The notes under the pieces were generated by a model. That model saw only the letters and a program-made list of their open reading frames with translations, did not search any database and was not told where the DNA came from. Below, piece after piece: positions 9,199 through 18,079 of a DNA stretch of 64,000 nt (the first letter of the stretch is position 1; each line of letters opens with the position of its first letter). The translations under genes and the position numbers were made by a program. Source of the DNA: Penaeicola halotolerans. GTDB lineage: Bacteria; Bacteroidota; Bacteroidia; Cytophagales; Cyclobacteriaceae. Where the stretch lies: positions 248,001-312,000 of the forward strand of contig NZ_JAEAGO010000002.1 in assembly GCF_016464625.1 (NCBI RefSeq). The letters are read 5' to 3'.

Positions 9199-10404
9199 TT
9201 GAGAATCATCTATCTACATCAATACTTCAAAACACCGCAAACGGGTGGTGCCATCCGCTCCTATCACTTGGCTAAGGGTATGGTAGATGCTGGGCATGAG
9301 GTCGAGATGATCACCACACATAATGAACCGCGCTACGAGATCCATGATGTAGATGGGATCAAGGTGCATTACTTGCCCGTTCCGTATAGCAATGAGTTTG
9401 GTTTTCTAAAACGCATCAAAGCCTTTTATGACTATGTCAAGGCAAGCAAAAAACTCATTGCCAAGCTTCCTCTAGCTGACCTGATCTATGCTACCTCCAC
9501 GCCTTTGACTGTAGGATATATCACACTCTGGGCGAAAAAGAAACTTGGTGTGCCCTACATATTTGAAGTGAGAGATCTCTGGCCAGAAGCACCCGTACAG
9601 ACGGGGACTATACGGAACCCACTAGCCAAAAAATATCTTTATTCCCTCGAGAAAAAGATTTATCAGGCAGCTCAAAAGGTCGTGGCTCTGTCTCCGGGGA
9701 TGAGAAACTACATAGAAAAGATCGTCCCTGAGAAAGAAATTCACTTGATACCCAATTTTGCAGATATTGATTTTTTCAAAAAAGACCTCTCTGTAAAAAA
9801 TCATGTCAAAAACCTTGTCATCAGCTATACTGGTGCGCTTGGAAAAGTCAATCGCTTAGAAAGCTTACTCGAAATCGCTCAAAAAACACAAGAGGCTAAT
9901 CTACCTATTCAATACAAGATCATGGGCGAGGGAGCAGAGCTTCCTAAATTGAAGCAACTGAGCAGTAGCATGAAATTGTCCAATGTGACTTTCATTCCAT
10001 TTGGCAGTAAAGAGGAAGTCAAGAAGCTGCTAGATGTGAGCGATGCTATTTTCATCTCTTTTGATAAGATTCCCATCTTGGAGACGAATAGCCCTAATAA
10101 GTTTTTTGATGGTTTAGCTGCTGGTAAGCTTATCATCACCAATACCAAAGGATGGATCAAAGATATGGCCATCACCAATAAGTTTGGCTTTTATGTGGAC
10201 ACTGATCTACCTGAAAGCTTTGTGAAATTGATAAGACCTTTTCTGGAAGACCCTTATCTCTTACAGAGCTATCAGCAGCACGCACGCGATATGGCAGAGG
10301 CTTTTTTCAGCAGAGAAATCAGTGTGCACAAAATCTTATGTGTGATCGATCAAGAACACCGCATCATGCTTAGCGGGAACGAGGTCTATATTTTGACAGC
10401 CTAA
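9199..10404 (+). CDS. Glycosyltransferase family 4 (WbuB-like)
   Basis: A 401-residue GT-B glycosyltransferase. The N-terminal MRIIYLHQYFKTPQTGGAIR and the motif FEVRDLWPEAPVQTG are typical of WbuB-like GT4 enzymes that add sugars to undecaprenyl-linked glycans. The donor site is NSPNKFFDGLAAGKLII near residue 300. Translation must start at TTG 9199 because the conserved N-terminus begins there and no ATG precedes it in frame. The 3' end overlaps the convergent gldB coding end by 35 bases, so the last residues may be poorly conserved. The likely role is exopolysaccharide or LPS glycan assembly at the inner membrane. Confidence 0.88.
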   Translation: MRIIYLHQYFKTPQTGGAIRSYHLAKGMVDAGHEVEMITTHNEPRYEIHDVDGIKVHYLPVPYSNEFGFLKRIKAFYDYVKASKKLIAKLPLADLIYATSTPLTVGYITLWAKKKLGVPYIFEVRDLWPEAPVQTGTIRNPLAKKYLYSLEKKIYQAAQKVVALSPGMRNYIEKIVPEKEIHLIPNFADIDFFKKDLSVKNHVKNLVISYTGALGKVNRLESLLEIAQKTQEANLPIQYKIMGEGAELPKLKQLSSSMKLSNVTFIPFGSKEEVKKLLDVSDAIFISFDKIPILETNSPNKFFDGLAAGKLIITNTKGWIKDMAITNKFGFYVDTDLPESFVKLIRPFLEDPYLLQSYQQHARDMAEAFFSREISVHKILCVIDQEHRIMLSGNEVYILTA

Positions 10405-11371
10405 ATATCTTCTCAGCGTCACTTTCTGCCATCACATCACTGACCTCGAAGGCTTCTTCATTGAGTACATACTGATCTACGATATTCCAGCCGAGCCAGC
10501 GGCCGATGCGTCCTGGACACTCTGGGCTGATCTCAAATGTTCCCGGCCTCTCTCCTACAAATTTGGTGATCTCTGTAGGGTTGTCACTGAAGATTAGTTG
10601 ATTTTCCACAAAGTATGACCAGATCAGTTCCTCATTGACCACTACATCTGCTACTTGTTGATCTGTGTAGCCTATGATCAGACTATCTGGTGTACATGGA
10701 ATCATCGCTTTAGTGAAATGATACGCTTTGCCATAAAAAATCATCTCTGCTAGAAGAGTCTCTTGTGCTGGATCTACTTGATTGTATCGCTGAGAAAGTG
10801 CCTGCATGATCATCGGTACGATATAGGGCGCTGCATAGCGTGAAGCCATATACTCTGGTAGATTTGGCACTTTATACTTCGCTCCTGGACCCAGAAAGTA
10901 ATCTAGCCCTATCACTAATATCTCTTCATCTAAATATAAGTCTGAGCCAAAGCCCGTCACAAAGGTATAGACTTCTGGTACTTGAAAATCAGGGAAATAA
11001 TACTTCACATGCTGAAAAGCCAGCGTCAATTCATCCTCCAATTGATCTAAATTGGGGTACACCCTATTCACCTCTTGGAAAAGGGTATCCATATAAGGGT
11101 CTGATGAAAGTGCTACCATATTATCTAGTAGTTCATCTTTAGAGTCGTAGGCATCTATGCTTAAGAATCGCTCTGCAAAAAGTGGATGGCTTGCTAAAAA
11201 ATCTGCAAATTCATCCTTCTCTGACAGTTTGGATACCGTCTGCTCTAAGCGTTTGATCTTCACATCTACAGGGATACTAGTGATCTCCTCACCAGGGAGA
11301 CAGCTATCTGTGTCCTGCTTACAGGCATTTATCAATAGTATAATACAAAGGGCTATACCAACTCTTTTCAT
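10370..11371 (-). CDS. gldB: Gliding motility lipoprotein GldB
   Basis: A 333-residue lipoprotein with a signal segment at residues 3-15 and the lipobox LINAC. The body has the family pattern, including an acidic N-terminal helix region, HVKYYFPDFQVPEVYTFVTG, then GLDYFLGPGAKYKVPNLPEY and a C-terminal RPGTFEISPECPGRIGRWLG. GldB is required for gliding in Flavobacterium johnsoniae and is widespread in gliding Bacteroidota. It stands alone here; other gld genes are not in the window. It converges on and overlaps the glycosyltransferase gene by 35 bases. Confidence 0.93.
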   Translation of the reverse strand: MKRVGIALCIILLINACKQDTDSCLPGEEITSIPVDVKIKRLEQTVSKLSEKDEFADFLASHPLFAERFLSIDAYDSKDELLDNMVALSSDPYMDTLFQEVNRVYPNLDQLEDELTLAFQHVKYYFPDFQVPEVYTFVTGFGSDLYLDEEILVIGLDYFLGPGAKYKVPNLPEYMASRYAAPYIVPMIMQALSQRYNQVDPAQETLLAEMIFYGKAYHFTKAMIPCTPDSLIIGYTDQQVADVVVNEELIWSYFVENQLIFSDNPTEITKFVGERPGTFEISPECPGRIGRWLGWNIVDQYVLNEEAFEVSDVMAESDAEKIFRLSKYRPRSR

Positions 11372-11402
11372 GAAAATGATCTTTTGTACAAACTTCTATA
11401 AA

Positions 11403-11435
11403 AACGAAAGATCCCACAAAATATGCGGGATCTTT
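11403..11435 (-). terminator. Terminator of the metalloprotease gene
   Basis: A 9-bp stem (11407-11415 with 11427-11435) with an 11-base loop is followed on the minus strand by CGTTTTTATAG. It lies 27 bases past the metalloprotease stop codon, between it and gldB. Confidence 0.7.
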
Positions 11436-11461
11436 CTATGTATTCAAAGATTAGAATCCAA

Positions 11462-13990
11462 TTACTTAGGATCTAAAGTATTGTCGATTCTGACAAGGAC
11501 ATCTTCCAAGTGGATCTTAGAAAGTCTGTCTGATGTACGACCTATCGCACCTTGTACTTGAGATCTTAGCGTCTTGAGCTCAGCTCTTACGATTGCTCTG
11601 ATATCTGACTGGCTTGCGTTCACTGTAGGGCCTACAAAGGCTCTAAACTGAGCAGGAACCTCAGGAGTGTCATTTGCCATCAAATACGCTAATCTGTCTA
11701 CGTGTGCTCTTTGAAGGTTTCTTCTATATGGATCGATCGTAGCACCTCTGCTAAGCTCAGTCCAGATACCTCCACGAAGGTCAGTAAATAGTTCTGAAAG
11801 CGTATAAGCGCTGTTACCATTGAGTGTTTGGTTTTCAAGCATTCTACCCATTCTACCCCACTCTAGGATATTATTGAGCGTACCTACTTGTAGACCTCTT
11901 ACTCTTTCCATCATACCATAGTCATTAGTTCTACGGAAGATTTCCTGATCGATCATCCATGTTGGCGTAGCAAATAGCTGTTGGTTAAGGAAAGTAACTG
12001 CTTGCTTCTGCTTCTCTTTCTCAGTGTGTGTATAAACAGCTTCACCTGATCCAGAAGATCTGTAGACTTCATAGATACCACCGATGTTGTTTCTCACATG
12101 GCCCATGTATCTAGAGAACTGACCTACTACCTGACCGTACATTTCTTCTAAGTCGCTGTAGTCTTTGTATGGCTTATCTTCCTCAGTAGTCCACTCGATC
12201 AAGTTAGGCATGATTCTCTTAAGGTTTTTGATACCATACTCACTTGCGAGCATCGCATTGTCACCTAGATCTTCACTTTGAGTGCTTGGGTCGGTAGTAT
12301 TACCTTGACGACCAAATCTGTAAACAGGATCACCTTGCTTTGCATCGATCCACTTATTAAGTGTCATCAATTCTTCATCTGGAGTAGTCGCATCCAAGAT
12401 CGGTCTATAACCCCACTCTACTGCATATTTGTCATAAGGACCTACCGCAGGGAATAAGCTTACACCTGTATCTTCTGGCTGCGCGATATAGTTAAATCTC
12501 GCGTAATCCATGATAGATGGTGCTGTACCATTTGCTTTAGTGAAAGCTGGGTCTCTCAACTTCTCTACTGGGTAAGCATGAGAAGAAGCAAAGTTGTGTG
12601 GAAGACCGATCGTGTGACCCACTTCGTGAGCTGCTACGAATCTGATCAATTCACCCATTACCTCATCCTTAAATTTCACTCCTCTAGCATCAGGATTAAC
12701 TGCTGCTGTCTGAATGAAGAACCAGTTTCTTAAAAGGTTCATGACGTTGTGATACCAACCGATATCTGACTCGAGGATTTCACCTGATCTTGGATCAGAA
12801 GTGTGTGGTCCGTAAGCATTCTGTGTAGGTGATGCGAAGTATCTGATCACAGATATACGAGCGTCTTCTGGGCTCCACTCTGGATCTTCTTCAGGAGTAG
12901 GAGCATCTTTAGCTTGGATCGCGTTTTTGAAACCTGCTGCTTCAAATGCTGCATTCCAATCCTCAACACCTGCTTTTAGATATGGTCTCCACTTCTCTGG
13001 AGTAGCTGGATCGATGTAGTAGATGATTGGCTTCTTAGGCTCTACTAGCTCACCTCTTTTGAATTTCTCGATGTCTTCATCTTTGACTTCAAGTCTCCAT
13101 CTGTCTAGGTATGTTCTAGTAGTTGTTCTCTGCTCATCAAGACCATAGTCTGTCTGGCGAGTAGTGAACCAACCCACTCTTCTGTCATATAGACGTGGCA
13201 TCATTGGCTCCTTAGGAAGTAACACCATAGAGTTGTTGAACTCCAAAGTGATAGAACCTGTAGAAGAGTTTGAAGGAGGTGAACCTGCGATATAAGTCAT
13301 CACTGTTCTAGCCTCGATATTAGTTGGGAAAGACTTCACGCTCTCGATGTACGAACGCTCATTATCCAAACGCTGTACTCTGTACTGAGTTCTGTATCTT
13401 GAAGGTAATGAAAGTGCCTGAACATCTTTGTTGAAAAGACCAGTCGCTTCGATCACTGCAGAAGAATCTGTACCAAAAGCCTTGATATCAAAAGCTGCCA
13501 AGATTGGCTCTAAGTTAGAGTTTTTAACCGCTTGGAAGATAGGAAGTGAATCAGCAGCAGTATTGCTGTAAGAGATCACTCTTAAGAATACTTTTTCGCC
13601 TTCTATATCCCATCTTACTAATTGTGTGTTTACTTTCTCACCACCGTATCCGATTCCATCGGCAGTTTTAGAGATTGTAGTCACTAGGAGCATTTCTCTA
13701 CCAAATAGCTCCTGAGGAATCTCATAGAAATATTTGTCATCTAACTCATGTACTGCAAACACCCCTGCATCTGTCTTTGCTTTAGCGGTGATTACTTCTT
13801 TGTACGGCTTCGGACCGGTTGTTCTAGATGGAGCAGCTGGACGCTGAGCAGCAGCTGCAGCTTTCTTTGCTTCCTCCTCTTTTTTCTTCTTTTTGCTTTG
13901 AGCAAATGTATCTTCACTGTAGATAAGCGCACCCGCCATCATCAGTCCCAATACACCTTTTCTCATCAAGCTTGAGTAGGTTTTCTTCAT
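11462..13990 (-). CDS. Secreted zinc-dependent metalloprotease (DUF5117/DUF4953 type)
   Basis: An 842-residue exported protein. A signal peptide (about 1-30, ending TFAQ) precedes a Lys/Ala-rich linker. The zinc motif HEVGHTIGLPHNF (near residue 452; HExxHxxGxxH) is complete and is followed by SIMDYARFNYIAQPED, a Met-turn-like segment as in metzincins. The flanking regions match the large Bacteroidota family annotated with DUF5117, DUF5118 and DUF4953. It probably acts in the periplasm or outside the cell as an endopeptidase; the substrate is unknown. It is monocistronic, with its own terminator. Opposite-strand frames at its ends are shadows. Confidence 0.9.
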   Translation of the reverse strand: MKKTYSSLMRKGVLGLMMAGALIYSEDTFAQSKKKKKEEEAKKAAAAAQRPAAPSRTTGPKPYKEVITAKAKTDAGVFAVHELDDKYFYEIPQELFGREMLLVTTISKTADGIGYGGEKVNTQLVRWDIEGEKVFLRVISYSNTAADSLPIFQAVKNSNLEPILAAFDIKAFGTDSSAVIEATGLFNKDVQALSLPSRYRTQYRVQRLDNERSYIESVKSFPTNIEARTVMTYIAGSPPSNSSTGSITLEFNNSMVLLPKEPMMPRLYDRRVGWFTTRQTDYGLDEQRTTTRTYLDRWRLEVKDEDIEKFKRGELVEPKKPIIYYIDPATPEKWRPYLKAGVEDWNAAFEAAGFKNAIQAKDAPTPEEDPEWSPEDARISVIRYFASPTQNAYGPHTSDPRSGEILESDIGWYHNVMNLLRNWFFIQTAAVNPDARGVKFKDEVMGELIRFVAAHEVGHTIGLPHNFASSHAYPVEKLRDPAFTKANGTAPSIMDYARFNYIAQPEDTGVSLFPAVGPYDKYAVEWGYRPILDATTPDEELMTLNKWIDAKQGDPVYRFGRQGNTTDPSTQSEDLGDNAMLASEYGIKNLKRIMPNLIEWTTEEDKPYKDYSDLEEMYGQVVGQFSRYMGHVRNNIGGIYEVYRSSGSGEAVYTHTEKEKQKQAVTFLNQQLFATPTWMIDQEIFRRTNDYGMMERVRGLQVGTLNNILEWGRMGRMLENQTLNGNSAYTLSELFTDLRGGIWTELSRGATIDPYRRNLQRAHVDRLAYLMANDTPEVPAQFRAFVGPTVNASQSDIRAIVRAELKTLRSQVQGAIGRTSDRLSKIHLEDVLVRIDNTLDPK

Positions 13991-14162
13991 GTGAATTGTT
14001 ATTTGTTTAAAATTATCTTTTCTAAATTATGGCTTTTGAAGAGCTTCCATTAGACCTCACAAAAGACAGAATAGACGAAAATTTAAACACAAGCCCTTGT
14101 AATCAGCTTTCCTATTATATGAGCGGTCATACTAACTAATCAATGGCATTAATTTTAATATC

Positions 14163-15266
14163 TTGAAAGACATCATCATCATCGGTGGCGGACTGGCTGG
14201 CCTAGTGAGTAGTATTCTTCTCAAAAAGGCTGGCTTTGAAGTTATGGTCATAGAGAAAAAGGGCTATCCTTTTCATCGTGTTTGTGGAGAGTATATCAGC
14301 AATGAAGTCAAGGATTTTTTACTGGCAGAAGAGCTCTATCCCACGCACTTGGCCCCCGCAGAGATTAGCAGGTTTAGGCTGAGTTCGCCCGATGGCAATG
14401 TAGCCGAAATGCCACTAGACTTAGGCGGTTTTGGCGTCAGCCGATATGCCTTGGATGATTTTTTGTATCAAAAAGCCTTGGCCCTTGGTGTACACTTTTT
14501 GATCCCTACACAAGTCCTCTCCGTGACCCAAGAAGAAGATCACTTCACTGTGGAAACCAACCGTGATGGTATCTTCAAAAGTAAGTTGGTGATTGGCGCC
14601 TTTGGCAAAAGGTCTCGCCTCGACAAGCAACTTGAAAGACGGTTTATCAATCAGCGATCTCCGTACATCGGGGTCAAATATCACATCAAACTTGATTATG
14701 ATGCAGATGTGGTGGCTCTGCACAATTTCCAAGGAGGCTACTGCGGGATCAATCGTGTGGAAAATGACACCTTTAATCTTTGCTATCTCGGTAGTCAAAA
14801 AAGTCTTAAAAAGTATGGCAATATCCCAGATATGGAAGCGCAAGTACTTTGGAAAAACCCTCATCTAAAAGCCATTTTTCAACAAGCAGAGTTTCTCTTT
14901 GAGAAGCCTGAAGTAATCAATGAAGTATCCTTTGCAGCCAAAAAACCTGTAGAAAAAGGTGTATTCATGACGGGTGATGCGGCTGGGCTGATCACTCCAC
15001 TCTGTGGAAATGGTATGGCGCTCGCGATACACAGCGCCAAGCTACTCAGCGAACTCATTATAAAACACGAAGGGAATCACCCTAAAATAGTTTCAGCTTA
15101 TACCCGAGGATGGAATGCCCTTTTCAAGCAAAGACTATGGACAGGTCGACAGCTTCAGCGACTTTTTGGCTCCAGTAGTTTATCAAACCTAGCCGTGGGA
15201 CTGGTCAAAAACAGTCATTCGCTAAGCACTTGGCTCATGAAGCAGACTCATGGCCAGCCTATATAA
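14163..15266 (+). CDS. FAD-dependent oxidoreductase of the type III PKS cluster
   Basis: A 367-residue flavoprotein of the geranylgeranyl-reductase/aromatic hydroxylase superfamily. The dinucleotide-binding motif IIGGGLAGLVSSILL begins at residue 5, followed by a typical FHRVCGEYISNEV block. MTGDAAGLITPLCGNGMAL near residue 270 is the second FAD contact. Translation starts at TTG 14163 because the Rossmann strand begins immediately after it. The coding end overlaps the convergent UbiA-family gene by 8 bases. Neighbouring UbiA, polyketide synthase and methyltransferase genes suggest it hydroxylates or reduces a polyketide-derived lipid. The substrate is inference. Confidence 0.85.
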   Translation: MKDIIIIGGGLAGLVSSILLKKAGFEVMVIEKKGYPFHRVCGEYISNEVKDFLLAEELYPTHLAPAEISRFRLSSPDGNVAEMPLDLGGFGVSRYALDDFLYQKALALGVHFLIPTQVLSVTQEEDHFTVETNRDGIFKSKLVIGAFGKRSRLDKQLERRFINQRSPYIGVKYHIKLDYDADVVALHNFQGGYCGINRVENDTFNLCYLGSQKSLKKYGNIPDMEAQVLWKNPHLKAIFQQAEFLFEKPEVINEVSFAAKKPVEKGVFMTGDAAGLITPLCGNGMALAIHSAKLLSELIIKHEGNHPKIVSAYTRGWNALFKQRLWTGRQLQRLFGSSSLSNLAVGLVKNSHSLSTWLMKQTHGQPI

Positions 15267-16155
15267 ACCCTAGCACTTGGAGTATCTGAGTGCTCTTGAT
15301 AAAATAGTGGATAAAAAAGACATTGAGTGCAGTTGCAGAAATTCTGTTGAGCCACATGGTCCATGTATAATTTGCTGCACTTTCATCTTTCAGCACACGA
15401 CTATACCAGATAGCAAAGTAGATCAATACAGGGCTAAGCGCTAGAGCAAAATCTCTCACTGCCCAAAACTGATTTTTAGAGACAAAAAACCAAGCAAAGC
15501 ATGCTGTAGCTATCAAAAAGCAAACCGCTGTAAAGTGAAAAGTTCCTCGAATGCCAAGCTTCAAACTAAGCGTTTGATCACCTCTTTTAGCATCCTCGGC
15601 ATGCTGGTAGATTTGCGTCATGGGATAGGATCCAAGCAGAATCAGTGATGTCAATATCCCAGGTATGAGCACATGAAGCTTTAATCCTGCGTCCCATGCA
15701 AAGCCATTGAGCCCAACATACACCATCACAAAGGTGAAGTAGCCCTGAAAAATCCCTGCAACTAACCAACTGATGATTGGGTACTTTTTCAAGCGAACAA
15801 GTGGATGACTATAAGCCATAGACACTAAGCCATAGATCACCACTAGTGTCCCAAAGGAAGCATTGATCGTATATGACCAAGCTATGGCAATGATGAAAAA
15901 TAACATAGAAGTGTAATAGAGAAGTTTCGTTACCTTGGGCGGGTGCTTCAGTCCTCCTATACTCCCCTCATCTTTATCAAAGTAGCTGTTATAGCCATTG
16001 CTAGAAGGATAAAGGAATATATGCAAAATGATGAAAACTATGCGTAGACTATCAGGGTTGATATTGGGTGAAAGGCTGAGTGCAAATAAGAAAACGGGCA
16101 AAAGGTAATAGGAAAATGGAATCCTAAGATGCTTCAGCGTAGAAATGATACCCAT
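15259..16155 (-). CDS. UbiA-family prenyltransferase
   Basis: An integral membrane protein of about 298 residues with roughly eight hydrophobic helices. The first Asp-rich motif is NSYFDKDEG, a variant of NDxxDxxxD in which the last Asp is shifted. The second motif is EDAKRGDQTLSLKLG, close to the DxxxD-type motif. I chose ATG 16155; the longer frame starts at TTG 16170, only 29 bases from the divergent polyketide synthase start. UbiA enzymes transfer isoprenyl chains to aromatic acceptors, so the product of the neighbouring synthase is a plausible acceptor. The altered motif could mean a different donor. It converges with the FAD gene. Confidence 0.82.
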   Translation of the reverse strand: MGIISTLKHLRIPFSYYLLPVFLFALSLSPNINPDSLRIVFIILHIFLYPSSNGYNSYFDKDEGSIGGLKHPPKVTKLLYYTSMLFFIIAIAWSYTINASFGTLVVIYGLVSMAYSHPLVRLKKYPIISWLVAGIFQGYFTFVMVYVGLNGFAWDAGLKLHVLIPGILTSLILLGSYPMTQIYQHAEDAKRGDQTLSLKLGIRGTFHFTAVCFLIATACFAWFFVSKNQFWAVRDFALALSPVLIYFAIWYSRVLKDESAANYTWTMWLNRISATALNVFFIHYFIKSTQILQVLGFI

Positions 16156-16199
16156 AGTTTTTTCAAACAATTTAGTTAAATTTATTAGAAATCCTCTTT

Positions 16200-17297
16200 A
16201 TGAAAACTTACCTCTCTGCTATTGAAACTGCTGTTCCAGATCATCAAATCCCCCAGCAGGACATCGCAGAGTTCATGATAAAAGCCCATGCCCTCGATGC
16301 AGAAGAGAGTCGCAAGTTACGATTCATCTATCGTGCCTCTGGCATTCAGTCTAGGCATTCCGTGATTCCAGATTATGGAACTAGTCCCGATCGGTTTAGT
16401 TTTTATCCAGCCAACGATCTTTTGGATCCTTTTCCAAATGTGAAAAATCGAATGCAGCTTTTTGAAAAGGAAGCGCCTCTTTTGATGCAAAAAGCCGTGG
16501 GAAAAGTTCTTCAACAGCTTCCTGCGCAAGCGATCACGCACTTGATCACGGTTAGTTGCACTGGCATGTATGCCCCTGGGCTTGACTTTGACCTCATGCA
16601 GCACTTTGGTATCTCTGGCTCTGTCGAGCGCTACGCTATCAACTTCATGGGTTGCTATGCCGCCTTCAATGCACTGAAACTTGCCCATCATATCTGCCAA
16701 AGTAACCCGACTGCCAATGTACTGATCGCAGATGTGGAGCTTTGTACCCTGCATTTTCAGAAAGACTACACAGAAGATAACCTCATTGCCAATGCGCTCT
16801 TTGCAGATGGTGCTGCAGCAGTGCTTGTGCAGGGTGAGCAATCAGTCTATCTCAAAGAGCCGCTTTTCACTATAGAAAAATTTGCTTGCTCTCAGTCTCC
16901 TAAAGGAGCTGATGCGATGGCCTGGCACATTGGAGATTTTGGTTTTGAAATGAAGCTCAGTAGCTATGTGCCTCAGTTGGTGGGCGAGGGTATTCCAGAC
17001 TTGGTGGATGCTTTACTCAAAAATGGTGAGCAACTCCAAGCTGACCATTATGCCATTCACCCTGGCGGGAAAAAGATCTTAGAAGCAATCGAAAAAGCTC
17101 TAAGTATCTCAGCAGCTGCTAATCAAACCAGCTATGATGTCCTTAGCCAATATGGCAATATGAGTTCTGTAACGGTGCTTTTTGTCCTAAAGGCCTTGGC
17201 TGAAAAACTCACAGATACCCCTGCTGATCAAAATGTCCTCAGCATGGCTTTTGGTCCAGGACTCACCTTAGAATCCATGTTGCTCAAAACCACCTGA
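16200..17297 (+). CDS. Type III polyketide synthase (chalcone/stilbene synthase family)
   Basis: A 365-residue homodimer-type ketosynthase. The catalytic triad is visible: Cys152 in NFMGCYAAFNALK, His287 in YAIHPGGKK and Asn320 in LSQYGNMSSVTVLF, matching Cys164/His303/Asn336 of plant chalcone synthase. Such enzymes extend a CoA starter with malonyl-CoA to make pyrones, phloroglucinols or alkylresorcinols. The starter here is unknown; long-chain acyl groups are common in bacteria. The methyltransferase gene begins 2 bases downstream and must be co-transcribed. The UbiA gene diverges upstream. Confidence 0.93.
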   Translation: MKTYLSAIETAVPDHQIPQQDIAEFMIKAHALDAEESRKLRFIYRASGIQSRHSVIPDYGTSPDRFSFYPANDLLDPFPNVKNRMQLFEKEAPLLMQKAVGKVLQQLPAQAITHLITVSCTGMYAPGLDFDLMQHFGISGSVERYAINFMGCYAAFNALKLAHHICQSNPTANVLIADVELCTLHFQKDYTEDNLIANALFADGAAAVLVQGEQSVYLKEPLFTIEKFACSQSPKGADAMAWHIGDFGFEMKLSSYVPQLVGEGIPDLVDALLKNGEQLQADHYAIHPGGKKILEAIEKALSISAAANQTSYDVLSQYGNMSSVTVLFVLKALAEKLTDTPADQNVLSMAFGPGLTLESMLLKTT

Positions 17298-17299
17298 TC

Positions 17300-17998
17300 A
17301 TGCCTAACCTCCGACAGCGATCCTACCAAAAAGAACTCATGGATGATCTCAACTGCCAAGGCGAGATGCTCAAGCAAACGCTCCATGAGCTCAAAGTGAT
17401 CAATAAGCTGCTAGGAGGAAATCATGTCACGACTGGGGCGCTTCAAAAGCTCCTGACCAAAAATACTCCTTACCACATTGCGGACATGGGCTGTGGTGGT
17501 GGAGACATGGCTGTAGTAATGGCCAACTGGGCCAATAAAAATAGTTTTAACATAAAAATCACGGGCATAGATGCCAACCCCAATATCATCGACTATGCTC
17601 AAAGAAATACACAGGCTTATTCTAATATCGATTACTTAGTCGCCAATGTCTTTGACCCTACACTAAAAGAGCATCAATTTGATATCGTTACTTGCACGCT
17701 TTTTACCCACCACTTTACGGATGATGAGCTTGTGAACATGCTTCAAAACTTTCAACTGATCGCTGGAAAAGCTATCATCATCAATGACCTCCACCGACAT
17801 CCTTTAGCTTGGCATAGCATCAAGTGGTTGACACGCTTTTTCTCTAAATCTCCGATGGTGCAAAATGATGCACCACTCTCTGTAGCAAGATCATTTAAGC
17901 GTGCTGATTGGGAAAAAATTCTTTCACTTGCGGGCATTGCTAAGTACAGTCTTCGCTGGTTTTGGGCCTTCAGGTGGCAATTGATCATCTACAAGTAG
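17300..17998 (+). CDS. Class I SAM-dependent methyltransferase of the type III PKS cluster
   Basis: A 232-residue methyltransferase. The SAM motif I is IADMGCGGGDMAVVMA (about residues 56-71), the acidic end of strand 2 is ITGIDANPN, and motif III is around DIVTCTLFTHHF. Only two bases separate it from the polyketide synthase, so a tailoring step on that product (O- or C-methylation of an aromatic ring) is the simplest reading. Similar pairs of type III synthase and methyltransferase are common in Bacteroidota. The exact substrate is not visible from sequence. Confidence 0.87.
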   Translation: MPNLRQRSYQKELMDDLNCQGEMLKQTLHELKVINKLLGGNHVTTGALQKLLTKNTPYHIADMGCGGGDMAVVMANWANKNSFNIKITGIDANPNIIDYAQRNTQAYSNIDYLVANVFDPTLKEHQFDIVTCTLFTHHFTDDELVNMLQNFQLIAGKAIIINDLHRHPLAWHSIKWLTRFFSKSPMVQNDAPLSVARSFKRADWEKILSLAGIAKYSLRWFWAFRWQLIIYK

Positions 17999-18079
17999 CG
18001 GTAAAGAAAGCCTCAAAATTTCGGTTTTAACGCTGTTTTTTGTAATTTAGATTTTTGTCGAATAAAAAATGTATCTTAT

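Noticed and set aside
11157-11561. 134-residue plus-strand frame across the gldB-metalloprotease boundary
   Set aside because: It covers parts of two well-supported minus-strand genes and a terminator.
14421-14864. 147-residue minus-strand frame inside the FAD oxidoreductase gene
   Set aside because: Shadow of a gene with clear FAD motifs; no recognisable protein features.
16317-16841. 174-residue minus-strand frame inside the polyketide synthase gene
   Set aside because: Shadow of a gene with an intact catalytic triad.
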